The notes beneath the pieces were generated by a model, which searched no databases, was not told where the DNA came from, and saw only the letters and a list, made by a program, of their open reading frames with translations. Of a DNA stretch of 64,000 nt, positions 29,087 to 41,711 are shown piece after piece. Position numbers and translations under genes: made by a program. Source of the stretch: Pectobacterium brasiliense (GTDB lineage: Bacteria > Pseudomonadota > Gammaproteobacteria > Enterobacterales > Enterobacteriaceae); NCBI RefSeq assembly GCF_016950255.1, contig NZ_JACGFN010000001.1, positions 2,666,001 through 2,730,000 of the forward strand. The letters run 5' to 3'. The first letter of the stretch is position 1, and each line of letters begins with the position of its first letter.

Positions 29087-31456
29087 TCAGGATTCTTTTT
29101 CTGCCTTTGCTACCCAATCACGAAGTACCTGAACGTCATGACGCCAGTCGTGCTTAAGTTCATCAACCCATTCCTGCACGTTATCCCACCATGCCGGTAG
29201 CGATGAGGTCTGAATCTGCTGGGCAACTTGCTGCAGATGCCGTAACCCAACGGAACCCGCCGCCCCTTTGATTTTGTGCCCTTCTTCCGTAATGCCTTTC
29301 TGGTCACGCGCTGTCATGTTGGAATCCAGAATCGCCAGATAGCCCGGCATCATCTGTTCAAACATCTCCAGACTCTGGTGGATCAATTTCGGTCCCACCA
29401 AATCCAGATACTGTTCCAGCATCGGGATATCCAGCAGATCTTCTTCTGCGTTTGCCATTTCATCCTCCTCCTCAACCACCGGTTCTTCCGTCCACACCGT
29501 ATGCGTGTCCCAGAACTGTTTGATGACAGCCGTCAGCGCAGGCACCGACAGCGGCTTACTGAGCACGTCGTCCATACCCGCATCCAGATATTCACGTTTA
29601 TCTTTCAGTACGTTCGCCGTCAGCGCCACCAGCGGTGGCATGCTGCGTTTGCCATAGCGTGAACGCAGCTGACGTGCCACGTCCAGACCGGTCATATCCG
29701 GCAGTTGGATATCGAGCAGCACCAGATCGAACTCATCGGGATCGAACATATCCAGCGCTTCCTGCCCGGTCATGGCGACATCCACGCTATTACCCAGTTT
29801 TTCCAGTACCGAACGTGCGACGACGACATTGAGCTCGATATCCTCCACCAGCAGAACGTGCAGCGCCGGTAACGGCAAATCATCGTCGTCGTCCAGACCG
29901 CTTCCCGCTTCATCGACGCTCGGAGCCGTCACTGTCAGAGTGAAACAGGAGCCCTTGCCTTGCGTGCTGGAAACCTGGATATCACCTCCCATGTTCTGTG
30001 CCAGACGTTTCGACACCGCCAGACCGATTCCCGTGCCCGTTGCGGGCTTCCCACCGTGCTGGTCTTTGACCTGATAATACATGGCGAAGATTTTTTCCAG
30101 CTCATCCGCCGGAATGCCCATCCCGGAATCTTCCACTTCAAAGCGCAGACGATCGCCCTTTTCATGCCAGACGCGCACCACGATTTCGCCTTTTTTGCCG
30201 TTCTCACCTTTCGGCGTGAATTTCACCGCGTTACTGAGCAGGTTCCACAGAATCTGCCGCAGGCGCGTTCCGTCGGTAATGACTTTCTGCGGCAACGGCT
30301 GATGCTGGTCCATAATCAGCTTCAGGCCTTTCGGTTCCGCCAGCAGGCCGCCAAGGTTTTCCAGATCCACCAGAAAACCGGTGAAATCGATCGGCTGGTT
30401 ATCCAGTTGCACCTTACGGCGCTCCTGTTTGTCCATCTCAATCACGTCGTTAAAGATATTGCCCAGCGTAATCGCGCTGACGTGGATGGTTTTCAGATAT
30501 TTTTGCTGTTCAGGGTCAAGTTGCGTATCCAGCAGGATGCGACTTAACCCGACAATGCCATTAAGCGGCGTACGAAGCTCGTGGCTGATTGTTGAGATAA
30601 AAGTGGTCTTCTCCCTACTGGCGTTCTCTAACGCGTCCTGGTAACGCTTACGCTCCGTTATATCGCGTCCAAATCCCATTAGCCCGTGACGTTTGCCCAT
30701 CCGGTCATAAAACGGCACCTTGCGCAGCTCAAAACAGGCTTTACGGCCATCGGGATACACCAGCCATTGTTCATAGGTCAGAGAAACGTTGTGGCGGAAC
30801 ACTTTTTCGTCCGTCTCCATCACTTTCTCGGCAATATCGGGGGAGTAAACATCCTGTGGCGTCAGACCAATAAGCTGCTTCTGGCTTTTACCCACCAGCA
30901 GTTCCATCGCACGGTTGCAGCCTGAGAATTCTTTATCTTCGTTACGGTAGTAAACCAAATCCGGCGAGGCATCGAGGAACGAACGCAGCAGCGCAGATTG
31001 CTGCTCCAGCTCAATCTGCGCCTGTTCACGGCGGGACATCTCTTCTTTGAGTCGGCTCATCACCAGCGCGCGCGCGTCTTCCGCTTTGATACGGTCGGCG
31101 ATTTCCTGATTGAGCTGCGCGATATTCTCCTGAAGCTGCGCATTCAGCTCCAGATCCCGATGGCGCATTTCTTCCAGCTTCGCTACCAGCTTCGCCAGCC
31201 GCTGGCGCGATTCTTCGAGCTGTTCCACCACCACGGAGAGAAAATAAACGGCCCAGGGCGTAATCAACAGCCCGAAGAAAATGGAGCGGACCACGTCAAT
31301 ATTTTCGACTTCCCCGCTGAGCAACAGTGTGACGGCCATTTGCACCACCATCGCCAGCAGCACCAAGACCGAGGCCAGCAGCAGTGAAAAACGGACAAGC
31401 CCCAGTTTTACCATCAAATCAACATAGTACTGCGCCAACAGACGAATTTGCTTCAT
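29087..31456 (-). CDS. arcB: Aerobic respiration control hybrid sensor kinase ArcB
   Basis: Inner-membrane tripartite sensor that reads quinone redox state and phosphorylates ArcA. 789 residues (E. coli 778). Two membrane helices (about 22-47, 56-77), a coiled linker (80-155) and a PAS domain (155-270). Redox cysteines Cys180 and Cys241 sit exactly at the E. coli positions. HisKA has His292 (TISHELRTPLNG), HATPase runs about 395-512, the receiver has Asp582 (LVLLDIQLPDMTG), and the HPt domain has His727 (EEGHKIKGAAGSVGL). Extra residues versus E. coli lie in the HATPase domain (about 415-423) and in the acidic receiver-HPt linker. ArcZ converges on its 3' end. Confidence 0.98.
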   Translation of the reverse strand: MKQIRLLAQYYVDLMVKLGLVRFSLLLASVLVLLAMVVQMAVTLLLSGEVENIDVVRSIFFGLLITPWAVYFLSVVVEQLEESRQRLAKLVAKLEEMRHRDLELNAQLQENIAQLNQEIADRIKAEDARALVMSRLKEEMSRREQAQIELEQQSALLRSFLDASPDLVYYRNEDKEFSGCNRAMELLVGKSQKQLIGLTPQDVYSPDIAEKVMETDEKVFRHNVSLTYEQWLVYPDGRKACFELRKVPFYDRMGKRHGLMGFGRDITERKRYQDALENASREKTTFISTISHELRTPLNGIVGLSRILLDTQLDPEQQKYLKTIHVSAITLGNIFNDVIEMDKQERRKVQLDNQPIDFTGFLVDLENLGGLLAEPKGLKLIMDQHQPLPQKVITDGTRLRQILWNLLSNAVKFTPKGENGKKGEIVVRVWHEKGDRLRFEVEDSGMGIPADELEKIFAMYYQVKDQHGGKPATGTGIGLAVSKRLAQNMGGDIQVSSTQGKGSCFTLTVTAPSVDEAGSGLDDDDDLPLPALHVLLVEDIELNVVVARSVLEKLGNSVDVAMTGQEALDMFDPDEFDLVLLDIQLPDMTGLDVARQLRSRYGKRSMPPLVALTANVLKDKREYLDAGMDDVLSKPLSVPALTAVIKQFWDTHTVWTEEPVVEEEDEMANAEEDLLDIPMLEQYLDLVGPKLIHQSLEMFEQMMPGYLAILDSNMTARDQKGITEEGHKIKGAAGSVGLRHLQQVAQQIQTSSLPAWWDNVQEWVDELKHDWRHDVQVLRDWVAKAEKES

Positions 31457-31567
31457 AGCGATTTCCCTTAGTCACCCACCCGCGCATCATAACGTAAAAC
31501 GACGGCTTATACGGTGCTGCCGCACAGATTCACGGCACAGCATCAGCCGCCAATGCCCCACGGCACA

Positions 31568-32499
31568 TCACCTATCAGCATAGCGGTAAGGCGTTCCCAG
31601 CGCGGAACCCTGTACGCCATGCGTTTGCAGATAGCGATCCAGCTCCACCATGCCCGTCCAGCGGTTTTCACACCAGAGCGGTGCCAGAAGCGTCGGGCGG
31701 CGGGCGCTGGCGGAAATGCGGTGATAAATCACCTCCGGCGGCGTATGGCGGATCATCTCTCCTGCGATCTCCACGTAGCGATCCAGTGCCAGCTCCGGCA
31801 GCCTTCCCGCTCGCCAGGCCTTCGCCATCGTGCTGCCTTCCACGATATGGAGAGGATGGAGCTTAATACCCTCCACGCCAGTTTCAACCACCTGCTCCAG
31901 CGTCGATAAGCAGTGCTGTGCATCCTCTCCCGGTAAACCCACAATCAGATGACTACACACTTTCAGACCGCGTTCGCGCGCGCGCGGCGGGTGGTTTCCT
32001 GATAGCAGGCGAAGTCATGGCCGCGATTAATCCGATGCAGCGTTTTATCACACGCGCTTTGCAGCCCCAGTTCCAGCCAAACCTCGTAACCCTGTTCATG
32101 GTAGCGGGACAGCAAATCCAGTACCGCATCGGGCACGCAGTCGGGGCGAGTGCCCACGCAAATCCCTACCATTTCGGCCTGCTTCAACGCTTCCTGATAC
32201 ATGCTTTCCAGAACCTGAACTTCGGCATAGGTGCTGGTATACGCCTGAAAATACGCCAGATAGCGTTTGGCTCGGTTCACTTTTCCCGCCTGCGCTTCCA
32301 ACTGCTGCGCGATGCTGCGTTGCTGCATCTGCTCATCGGCAAACGAGGCCACATTACAGAACGTGCAGCCGCCCCGCCCCAGCGTGCCATCGCGGTTTGG
32401 GCAGTTAAACCCACCGTGCAGCGTCAGCTTGTGGATCTTCTCGCCATAGCGACGTTGAAGATTTCCGCCAAACATATTGATTAATTTTTGCAATTGCAT
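31568..32499 (-). pseudogene. yhcC: Radical SAM protein YhcC, disrupted by a 2-base frameshift
   Basis: The N-terminal part (32499 down to 31963) matches E. coli YhcC from MQLQKLINMFGGNLQRRYG, including the radical-SAM cluster GGCTFCNVASF and its upstream CPNRDG. It ends abruptly at RRARANAV-stop. The C-terminal part (31960 down to 31568) continues the match in another frame from VCSHLIVGLPGE through ISASARRPTLLAPLWCENRW to the end. At the junction the gene reads a (CG)6 run (31975-31986). Removing one CG would restore RRARERGLKVCSHLIVG and a 309-residue protein, exactly the E. coli length. All else is intact, so this is a recent mutation or a sequencing or assembly slip. Confidence 0.9.
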
Positions 32500-33151
32500 A
32501 TTCTAACCTGCTCCCTTGAGGAACAGCAGACTACCTTTCTCTCGCCCCCTTCGCGATGACCGCGATCAATCACACACATCCCAATGAAATGCATTTTTAT
32601 TCGCTTTTAGTGAAAATAAACTCACGTCGGCGCTAATTAATTTTTCTTATCCCGCATGCTCGCTTAATGAAAAGATGAAGCAATACTTAAAAATAGTTTC
32701 ATGAAATCTAAAAGTAGTCATATACAGCATAATATGCTACGACGCAGAGATAACGCAGCATGGATAAGGGTTCCCGCGCTTTTGTATAGTGATACAGCTC
32801 ACACTTCAATTAAACGCCATATCCATTCCATGAGATAGTTTTTCTAAAAAAATCATTATCTTTCATAGGTATAATTAAAAATTATCGCTTATCAGCACAT
32901 TTTACACTGGTATTTGACCTGAACAGGCTTTCTCGCTAATTTGGAAATCCGCTGGAAGCTTTCCTGACGGGTCCATGATTCGTCATATTTATGCAGTAAA
33001 TGAAGACTCCCTCTAAAAACAAGTCATTTACCACTTGTGAGACCGTCACGAGAGGCCGAAGAAGAGAGCGTAATATTAGCCGCTCGACGCCACGGTGCTT
33101 TCTCGCAGTAGGTTGTGAGAGTCACACAGAGCCTGGGGAGGTTCACTAATT
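32500..33151. other. Long regulatory and leader region upstream of gltB
   Basis: 652 bases with no gene. A promoter candidate is TTGACC (32914-32919), a 17-base spacer and TAATTT (32937-32942), giving a start near 32949 and a leader of about 200 bases. The -10 is weak. The strong SD GGGGAGG (33135-33141) precedes the gltB ATG by 10 bases. In E. coli this promoter is controlled by Lrp from upstream sites; none could be defined here by eye. Confidence 0.4.
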
Positions 33152-36100
33152 ATGTTGTACGATGCATCCCAAGAGAGAGATAACTGTGGTTTCGGATTAA
33201 TCGCCCATATAGAAGGTGAGCCAAGCCATAAAGTAGTGCGTACCGCCATTCACGCACTCGCACGCATGCAGCACCGTGGCGCAATCCTTGCTGACGGCAA
33301 GACTGGCGACGGCTGCGGTTTATTACTTCAGAAGCCCGATCGTTTCTTTCGTCTGGTGGCGGAAGAGCACGGCTGGCGTTTAGCCAAAAATTACGCTGTT
33401 GGCATGATGTTTCTCAATCAGGACGAAGAGCTGGCTCGCGCCACACGCCGGATTGTGGAAGAAGAGTTGCAGAATGAAACGCTGTCCGTACTTGGCTGGC
33501 GTGAAGTGCCGACCAACCCGGATGTGCTGGGTGAAATTGCCTTGTCCTCCATGCCGCGTATTGAGCAAATTTTCGTTAACGCCCCGGCTGGCTGGCGTCA
33601 ACGTGATATGGAACGCCGTCTGTTCATGGCGCGTCGCCGTATCGAAAAGCGTATCGAAGACAAAGAGTTCTACGTTTGTAGCTTCTCCAATCTGGTCACG
33701 ATCTATAAAGGTCTGTGTATGCCGGCGGATCTGCCGCGCTTCTACCTCGATCTGGCCGATCTGCGTCTGGAATCGTCGATCTGTCTGTTCCACCAGCGTT
33801 TCTCAACCAACACCGTTCCACGCTGGCCGCTGGCGCAGCCGTTCCGCTATCTGGCGCACAACGGCGAGATCAACACCATCGCCGGTAACCGTCAGTGGGC
33901 ACGCGCGCGTGCTTACAAGTTCAAAACGCCGCTGATCCCGGATTTGCAGGATGCCGCGCCGTTCGTCAACGAAACCGGTTCTGACTCCAGCTCACTGGAT
34001 AACATGCTGGAACTGTTCCTAAGCGGCGGGATGGATATCATCCGCGCTATGCGCCTGCTGGTTCCGCCAGCCTGGCAGAACAACCCTGATATGGATCCAG
34101 AGCTGCGTGCCTTCTTCGACTTTAACTCCATGCACATGGAGCCGTGGGATGGCCCGGCCGGTATCGTGATGTCCGACGGGCGCTATGCTGCCTGTAACCT
34201 GGATCGTAACGGCCTGCGCCCTGCACGCTACGTCATCACCAAAGATAAGCTGATCACCTGTGCGTCTGAAGTCGGTATCTGGGATTATCAGCCGGACGAA
34301 GTGGTTGAAAAAGGCCGTGTCGGTCCGGGCGAACTGATGGTGATCGACACCCGCAGCGGCCGCATCCTGCACTCTGCCGAGACCGATGACGATCTGAAAA
34401 GCCGCCACCCTTACAAAGAGTGGATGGAGAAAAACGTTAAGCGTCTGGTGCCGTTTGAAGAGTTGCCAGACGATCAGGTCGGCAGCCGTGAATTTGACGA
34501 TGAGCTGCTGGAGACCTTCCAGAAACAGTACGGTTACAGCAGCGAAGAACTGGATCAGATCATCCGCGTGCTGGGCGAGAACGGTCAGGAAGCCACAGGG
34601 TCGATGGGCGATGACACGCCGTTCGCCGTGCTGTCCAGCCGTCCACGCATCATTTATGACTACTTCCGTCAGCAGTTCGCGCAGGTGACCAACCCGCCGA
34701 TCGATCCGCTGCGTGAAGCACATGTGATGTCGCTGGCGACCAGTATTGGTCGTGAGATGAACGTCTTCTGTGAAGCGGAAGGTCAGGCTCACCGTCTGAG
34801 CTTTAAATCGCCGATCCTGCTTTACTCCGACTTCACCCAGCTGACGTCGCAGGACGAACTGCACTATCGCGCCGACACGCTGGATCTGACGTTTGATCCG
34901 TCGCAGCAAACGCTGCAACAGACAATCGAGAAGCTGTGTGACGAAGCAGAAAGCAAAGTCAGAGACGGTGCCGTGCTGCTGGTGCTGTCCGACCGCGGCA
35001 TTAGCGAATCACGCTTGCCTGTCCCTGCGCCAATGGCTGTGGGTGCCGTTCAGCGCCGTCTGGTCGAAAAGAGCCTGCGCTGTGACGCCAACATCATTGT
35101 CGAAACCGCCAGCGCGCGCGATCCGCACCACTTTGCCGTGCTGTTAGGCTTTGGTGCGACGGCTATCTATCCTTACCTCGCCTACGAAACGCTGGCACGG
35201 ATGGTGGATAACCACACCATCGACAAACCTTATCGTGCCGTGATGCTGAACTACCGTAACGGCATCAATAAAGGCCTGTACAAGATTATGTCCAAGATGG
35301 GCATCTCGACGATTGCGTCTTACCGTTGCTCCAAGCTGTTTGAAGCTGTGGGCCTGCATAAAGATGTGTCGACGCAATGCTTCCTGGGCGTCGTCAGCCG
35401 CATCGGCGGTGCAAACTACAGCGACTTCGAACAGGATCTGTTGAACCTGTCTAAGCGTGCCTGGCTGAAACGTAAAACGCTGGAACAGGGCGGCCTGCTG
35501 AAATTTGTTCACGGCGGCGAATACCATGCCTACAACCCGGATGTCGTCACCACGCTGCAAACCGCGGTGAAAACCGGGGAGTACAGCGATTACGAGCAAT
35601 ACGCCAAACTGGTTAACGAGCGTCCAGCCGCGACCTTACGCGACCTGCTGGCACTGAAACCGCAAGAAGGCGCGGCTATCGCAATCGACAGCGTTGAACC
35701 CGCTTCTGAAATGTTCAAACGCTTCGATACCGCGGCCATGTCCATCGGTGCACTCAGCCCTGAAGCCCATGAATCGCTGGCAGAGGCGATGAACGGACTG
35801 GGCGGCTTCTCCAACTCCGGTGAAGGCGGCGAAGATCCGGCGCGTTACGGCACCAATAAAGTGTCCCGTATCAAGCAGGTTGCTTCTGGCCGCTTTGGTG
35901 TGACGCCAGCCTATCTGGTTAACGCCGATGTGATTCAGATTAAAGTGGCGCAGGGCGCGAAGCCGGGCGAAGGCGGTCAGTTACCGGGTGATAAAGTCAC
36001 GCCGTACATTGCTCGTCTGCGCTATTCCGTGCCGGGCGTGACGCTGATTTCACCACCGCCGCACCACGATATTTACTCTATCGAAGATCTGGCACAGCTG

Positions 36101-37612
36101 ATTTTCGATCTGAAGCAGGTCAACCCGAAAGCGATGATTTCGGTAAAACTGGTGTCCGAACCGGGCGTCGGAACTATCGCTACAGGCGTTGCCAAAGCGT
36201 ACGCCGATTTGATCACCATTGCTGGCTACGACGGCGGCACGGGTGCAAGCCCGCTGTCCTCCGTGAAATACGCGGGATGCCCGTGGGAGCTGGGTCTGGT
36301 TGAAACGCAACAGGCTTTGGTCTCCAACGGTCTGCGTCACAAAATCCGCCTTCAGGTAGATGGTGGCTTGAAAACCGGTCTGGATATCGTTAAAGCCGCG
36401 ATTCTGGGTGCAGAAAGCTTCGGCTTCGGCACCGGACCAATGGTTGCGCTGGGCTGTAAATACCTGCGTATCTGTCACCTGAATAACTGTGCGACAGGTG
36501 TTGCAACGCAGGATGAGAAGCTGCGCCGCGATCACTACCACGGCCTGCCTGAGCGTGTAACCAACTACTTCCAATTCATCGCGCATGAAACTCGCGTGCT
36601 GATGGCAGAACTGGGCGTTAGCCGTCTGGTGGATCTGATTGGTCGTACCGATTTGCTGGTCGAGCTGGACGGTTTCAGTGCGAAACAGAACAAGCTGGAT
36701 CTGTCGCCGCTACTGCACGCGGCACAGCCTCAGCCGGGCAAAGCGCTGTACTGCACTGAAAGCAATCTGTCGTTCGATAAAGGCTTGTTGAACAAAGAGC
36801 TGCTGGCACAGGCACAGCCGCACATTGATGCGAAACAGGGTAAAGCGCTCTACTTCGACATCCGTAACACCGATCGCTCCGTCGGCGCGACGCTGTCCGG
36901 TGCAATTGCTGAGAAACATGGCGATCAAGGGCTGGCGGGCGATCCAATTAAAGCGCACTTCTCCGGTACCGCAGGACAGAGCTTTGGCGTCTGGAACGCC
37001 GGCGGCGTAGAGCTGAAATTAACTGGCGATGCCAACGACTACGTGGGCAAAGGCATGGCGGGAGGCAGTATCTCCGTGCGTCCTCCAGTCGGTTCTGCCT
37101 TCCGCAGCCACGAAGCCAGCATCATCGGTAACACCTGCCTCTACGGTGCTACCGGCGGTAAGCTGTTTGCCGCGGGCCGTGCAGGTGAGCGTTTCGCCGT
37201 ACGTAACTCCGGCTGTATCACCGTAGTAGAAGGTATCGGCGATAACGGCTGTGAATACATGACAGGCGGTATCGTCTGCGTACTGGGTCGTACCGGTGTG
37301 AACTTTGGCGCAGGTATGACCGGTGGATTCGCCTACGTGCTGGATGAAGACGGTGAATTCCGCAAACGCGTTAACCCGGAACTGGTGGAAGTGCTGGATG
37401 TCGAAGAACTGGCTATTCATGAAGAACATCTTCGTGGCCTGATCACCGAGCACGTGCAGAATACCGGTTCACACCGCGGAGAAGAGATCCTCGCTAACTG
37501 GCCGACCTGGGCACCGAAGTTTGCTCTGGTGAAACCGAAGTCAAGTGATGTGAAGGCATTGTTGGGTCACCGTAGTCGTTCCGCAGCCGAGCTGCGGGTT
37601 CAGGCGCAGTAA
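33152..37612 (+). CDS. gltB: Glutamate synthase (NADPH) large subunit
   Basis: Large subunit of GOGAT: glutamine + 2-oxoglutarate to two glutamate, the second step of ammonium assimilation. 1486 residues, the same as E. coli. An 11-residue propeptide precedes the nucleophile Cys12 (RDNCGFGLIAH) of the class II glutaminase domain (12-about 400). The central and FMN domains follow, with GGEDPARYGTNKVSRIKQVASGRFGV, PGEGGQLPGDKV and YDGGTGASPLSS. Ligands for the 3Fe-4S cluster are in CKYLRICHLNNCATG. The C-terminal beta-helix has repeated G-x-x-GG segments, including AGGVELKLTGDANDYVGKGM. gltD starts 9 bases downstream. Confidence 0.98.
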   Translation: MLYDASQERDNCGFGLIAHIEGEPSHKVVRTAIHALARMQHRGAILADGKTGDGCGLLLQKPDRFFRLVAEEHGWRLAKNYAVGMMFLNQDEELARATRRIVEEELQNETLSVLGWREVPTNPDVLGEIALSSMPRIEQIFVNAPAGWRQRDMERRLFMARRRIEKRIEDKEFYVCSFSNLVTIYKGLCMPADLPRFYLDLADLRLESSICLFHQRFSTNTVPRWPLAQPFRYLAHNGEINTIAGNRQWARARAYKFKTPLIPDLQDAAPFVNETGSDSSSLDNMLELFLSGGMDIIRAMRLLVPPAWQNNPDMDPELRAFFDFNSMHMEPWDGPAGIVMSDGRYAACNLDRNGLRPARYVITKDKLITCASEVGIWDYQPDEVVEKGRVGPGELMVIDTRSGRILHSAETDDDLKSRHPYKEWMEKNVKRLVPFEELPDDQVGSREFDDELLETFQKQYGYSSEELDQIIRVLGENGQEATGSMGDDTPFAVLSSRPRIIYDYFRQQFAQVTNPPIDPLREAHVMSLATSIGREMNVFCEAEGQAHRLSFKSPILLYSDFTQLTSQDELHYRADTLDLTFDPSQQTLQQTIEKLCDEAESKVRDGAVLLVLSDRGISESRLPVPAPMAVGAVQRRLVEKSLRCDANIIVETASARDPHHFAVLLGFGATAIYPYLAYETLARMVDNHTIDKPYRAVMLNYRNGINKGLYKIMSKMGISTIASYRCSKLFEAVGLHKDVSTQCFLGVVSRIGGANYSDFEQDLLNLSKRAWLKRKTLEQGGLLKFVHGGEYHAYNPDVVTTLQTAVKTGEYSDYEQYAKLVNERPAATLRDLLALKPQEGAAIAIDSVEPASEMFKRFDTAAMSIGALSPEAHESLAEAMNGLGGFSNSGEGGEDPARYGTNKVSRIKQVASGRFGVTPAYLVNADVIQIKVAQGAKPGEGGQLPGDKVTPYIARLRYSVPGVTLISPPPHHDIYSIEDLAQLIFDLKQVNPKAMISVKLVSEPGVGTIATGVAKAYADLITIAGYDGGTGASPLSSVKYAGCPWELGLVETQQALVSNGLRHKIRLQVDGGLKTGLDIVKAAILGAESFGFGTGPMVALGCKYLRICHLNNCATGVATQDEKLRRDHYHGLPERVTNYFQFIAHETRVLMAELGVSRLVDLIGRTDLLVELDGFSAKQNKLDLSPLLHAAQPQPGKALYCTESNLSFDKGLLNKELLAQAQPHIDAKQGKALYFDIRNTDRSVGATLSGAIAEKHGDQGLAGDPIKAHFSGTAGQSFGVWNAGGVELKLTGDANDYVGKGMAGGSISVRPPVGSAFRSHEASIIGNTCLYGATGGKLFAAGRAGERFAVRNSGCITVVEGIGDNGCEYMTGGIVCVLGRTGVNFGAGMTGGFAYVLDEDGEFRKRVNPELVEVLDVEELAIHEEHLRGLITEHVQNTGSHRGEEILANWPTWAPKFALVKPKSSDVKALLGHRSRSAAELRVQAQ

Positions 37613-39040
<1,428 letters not shown>

Positions 39041-39057
39041 AACGTAACACTTCTTTT

Positions 39058-39086
39058 AAGGGCAGCGCTGGCTGCCCTTTTCTTTT
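39058..39086 (+). terminator. gltBD terminator
   Basis: AAGGGCAGC-GCTG-GCTGCCCTT followed by TTCTTTTT. Confidence 0.9.
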
Positions 39087-39239
39087 TCCGTCGTTACCTG
39101 AAATTTCGGTTAGCGGTCGATAGCAATCAGCTCTATATTTTCCCCTACGGCATATCACACCAGGCAGACTAATAAAACCTTCGTCTTTCCACTGGGTTCT
39201 AAAGAACCTTTCGTAATAAATCCTGCAATATCACATTAA

Positions 39240-40082
<843 letters not shown>

Positions 40083-40112
40083 CCGCATAGTCCGCGAACA
40101 ACGGGAGTAAGA

Positions 40113-40135
40113 AAGGGCACCACAAGGGTGCCCTT
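40113..40135. terminator. budC/sspB convergent terminator hairpin
   Basis: AAGGGCACC-ACAAG-GGTGCCCTT. The T-rich flank (TTTCTT) is on the minus strand, so it suits sspB best; it lies between convergent genes and may serve both. Confidence 0.7.
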
Positions 40136-40140
40136 AAACA

Positions 40141-40644
40141 TTACTTCACGACCCGTAGCGAAGGTCGGCCACCTTTAGGCGGCTGTGGTGGTTCATCATC
40201 AGAATCCGAGCCATCGCCAGGCGCTTCAGAATCAGGTGAGCTATCGACAATCGACATGACCGTCCCTGAAGCGGGTACGCCTTCCTGAAAGTCTTCATAC
40301 TCACCTGCAGATTCGTAAGCAGGTTCGGACTCAAACATCGTTCCAGCCCCGTTCTCACGTGCATAAATCGCCATGACGGCCGCCATCGGCACATAAACCT
40401 GACGCGGTACGCCGCCAAAACGGGCATTGAAACGAACGCTGTCATCAGCTAACTCAAGGCCGCCAACAGCGCGCGGTGCGATATTCAGCACGATCTGGCC
40501 GTCACGGGCGAACTCCATCGGCACCATAACATCCGGCAGAGTGACATCTACCACCAGATGAGGCGTTAATTGGTTATCCAGTAACCAATCATAAAAAGCC
40601 CGTAATAAATACGGACGACGCGGAGACAGTTGAGACAACGCCAT
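40141..40644 (-). CDS. sspB: ClpXP protease specificity-enhancing factor SspB
   Basis: Adaptor that delivers ssrA-tagged proteins and RseA to ClpXP. 167 residues. A conserved substrate-binding domain (RPYLLRAFYDWLLDNQLTPHLVVD, about 8-110) is followed by a flexible acidic linker and the ClpX-docking tail GGRPSLRVVK at the very end. It begins 5 bases after sspA on the same strand. Its RseA role links it functionally to degS at 52355. Confidence 0.96.
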   Translation of the reverse strand: MALSQLSPRRPYLLRAFYDWLLDNQLTPHLVVDVTLPDVMVPMEFARDGQIVLNIAPRAVGGLELADDSVRFNARFGGVPRQVYVPMAAVMAIYARENGAGTMFESEPAYESAGEYEDFQEGVPASGTVMSIVDSSPDSEAPGDGSDSDDEPPQPPKGGRPSLRVVK

Positions 40645-40649
40645 ACGGT

Positions 40650-41291
40650 TTAACCTCGGGTTTGCAAACGCATTTCACGTTCCACTTCTGTCAGGGAAGC
40701 CAGGAACGCATCACGCTCAAAGACGCGAGTCATGTAGCCTTTCAGCTCTTTCGCACCCGAACCACTCAGTTCAATGCCTAACTGCGGCAGACGCCACAGC
40801 AGCGGAGCCAGATAACAATCCACAAGGCTGAACTCTTCGCTCATGAAATAAGGCGCTTCATTGAACACGGGGGCAATGGCCAGCAGTTCTTCACGCAATT
40901 GCTTACGTGCTGCGTCCGCTTCCTGAGCGCTGCCGTGCGTAATTTTCTTCAGCAAAGAATACCAGTCGCTCTCAATGCGGTGCATCATCAGGCGGCTGTT
41001 ACCGCGCGCAACCGGATAGACAGGCATTAACGGCGGATGAGGAAAACGTTCATCCAGATACTCCATGATAATACGTGATTCATAGAGCGTCAGTTCACGA
41101 TCGACCAGCGTTGGCACGGAACCGTAAGGATTGAGGTCAATAAGATCCTGAGGCAGATTATCCATGTCTACCTGCTCAATCTCGACACTCACACCCTTTT
41201 CCGCCAATACGATGCGGACCTGATGGCTAAAAATGTCGGATGGACCAGAAAACAGCGTCATTACCGAACGTTTGTTGGCAGCGACAGCCAT
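40650..41291 (-). CDS. sspA: Stringent starvation protein A
   Basis: Glutathione-S-transferase-fold protein that binds RNA polymerase and lowers H-NS during stationary phase. 213 residues. It has a thioredoxin-like N-domain (SVMTLFSGPSDIFSHQVRIVLAEKG) and an all-helical C-domain with the surface patch HPPLMPVYPVARG. The open frame extends 29 codons upstream, but MAVAANKRSVM at 41291 matches E. coli and follows GGAGG. In E. coli sspA directly follows rpsI; here about 6 kb of other genes separates them. Confidence 0.96.
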   Translation of the reverse strand: MAVAANKRSVMTLFSGPSDIFSHQVRIVLAEKGVSVEIEQVDMDNLPQDLIDLNPYGSVPTLVDRELTLYESRIIMEYLDERFPHPPLMPVYPVARGNSRLMMHRIESDWYSLLKKITHGSAQEADAARKQLREELLAIAPVFNEAPYFMSEEFSLVDCYLAPLLWRLPQLGIELSGSGAKELKGYMTRVFERDAFLASLTEVEREMRLQTRG

Positions 41292-41711
41292 GAAAACCTC
41301 CAAGTTTATCGAGAAAATATGGCGAATAACCGCGCAGTCAGTAACCTGCAAAACGCTATTCGAAATGCTGCTCGCCAATGTGTGTAAACGTCACAGGACA
41401 AAAATCCTAGCGGTTTTAAACAGCTACACGGTAGCTAACACACAGGCATAAAATCGGCGGGTAGTTTATCAGATTTTGTTCGTTTTGTGGGGATATAAGC
41501 GGAAAATCTTATTTAACAAAATGATAAATAAGTGTTTTTTTATTAAATACAAATTTTTCATTTGCAATAGCGAAGTCTAAACAACACCGCCAGAGAATAA
41601 TCTCTCCCCTGCATTGACCTGCGCTGAGTCGTCAATCGCCCAGAAGCCGACGAGGCCCGTCGGCTTCTAAGTAAGCGAAATTAAAGCAAATTGACGCCGT
41701 TAAGCCGGTGG
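41292..41711. other. Intergenic region between sspA and the dehydratase gene
   Basis: 420 bases. The sspA-proximal part is the likely sspA promoter and leader, unassigned in detail. The middle (about 41500-41580) is very AT-rich. A perfect 11-base hairpin AGAAGCCGACG / CGTCGGCTTCT (41642-41668, loop AGGCC) lies downstream of the minus-strand dehydratase gene; it lacks a T-run, so it is only a possible transcript end. Confidence 0.5.

Noticed and set aside
34019-34918. 299-codon open frame on the minus strand inside gltB
   Set aside because: It lies wholly antisense to the intact, highly conserved gltB; its translation is His/Gln/Arg-rich without recognisable motifs, as expected of a GC-rich antisense frame.
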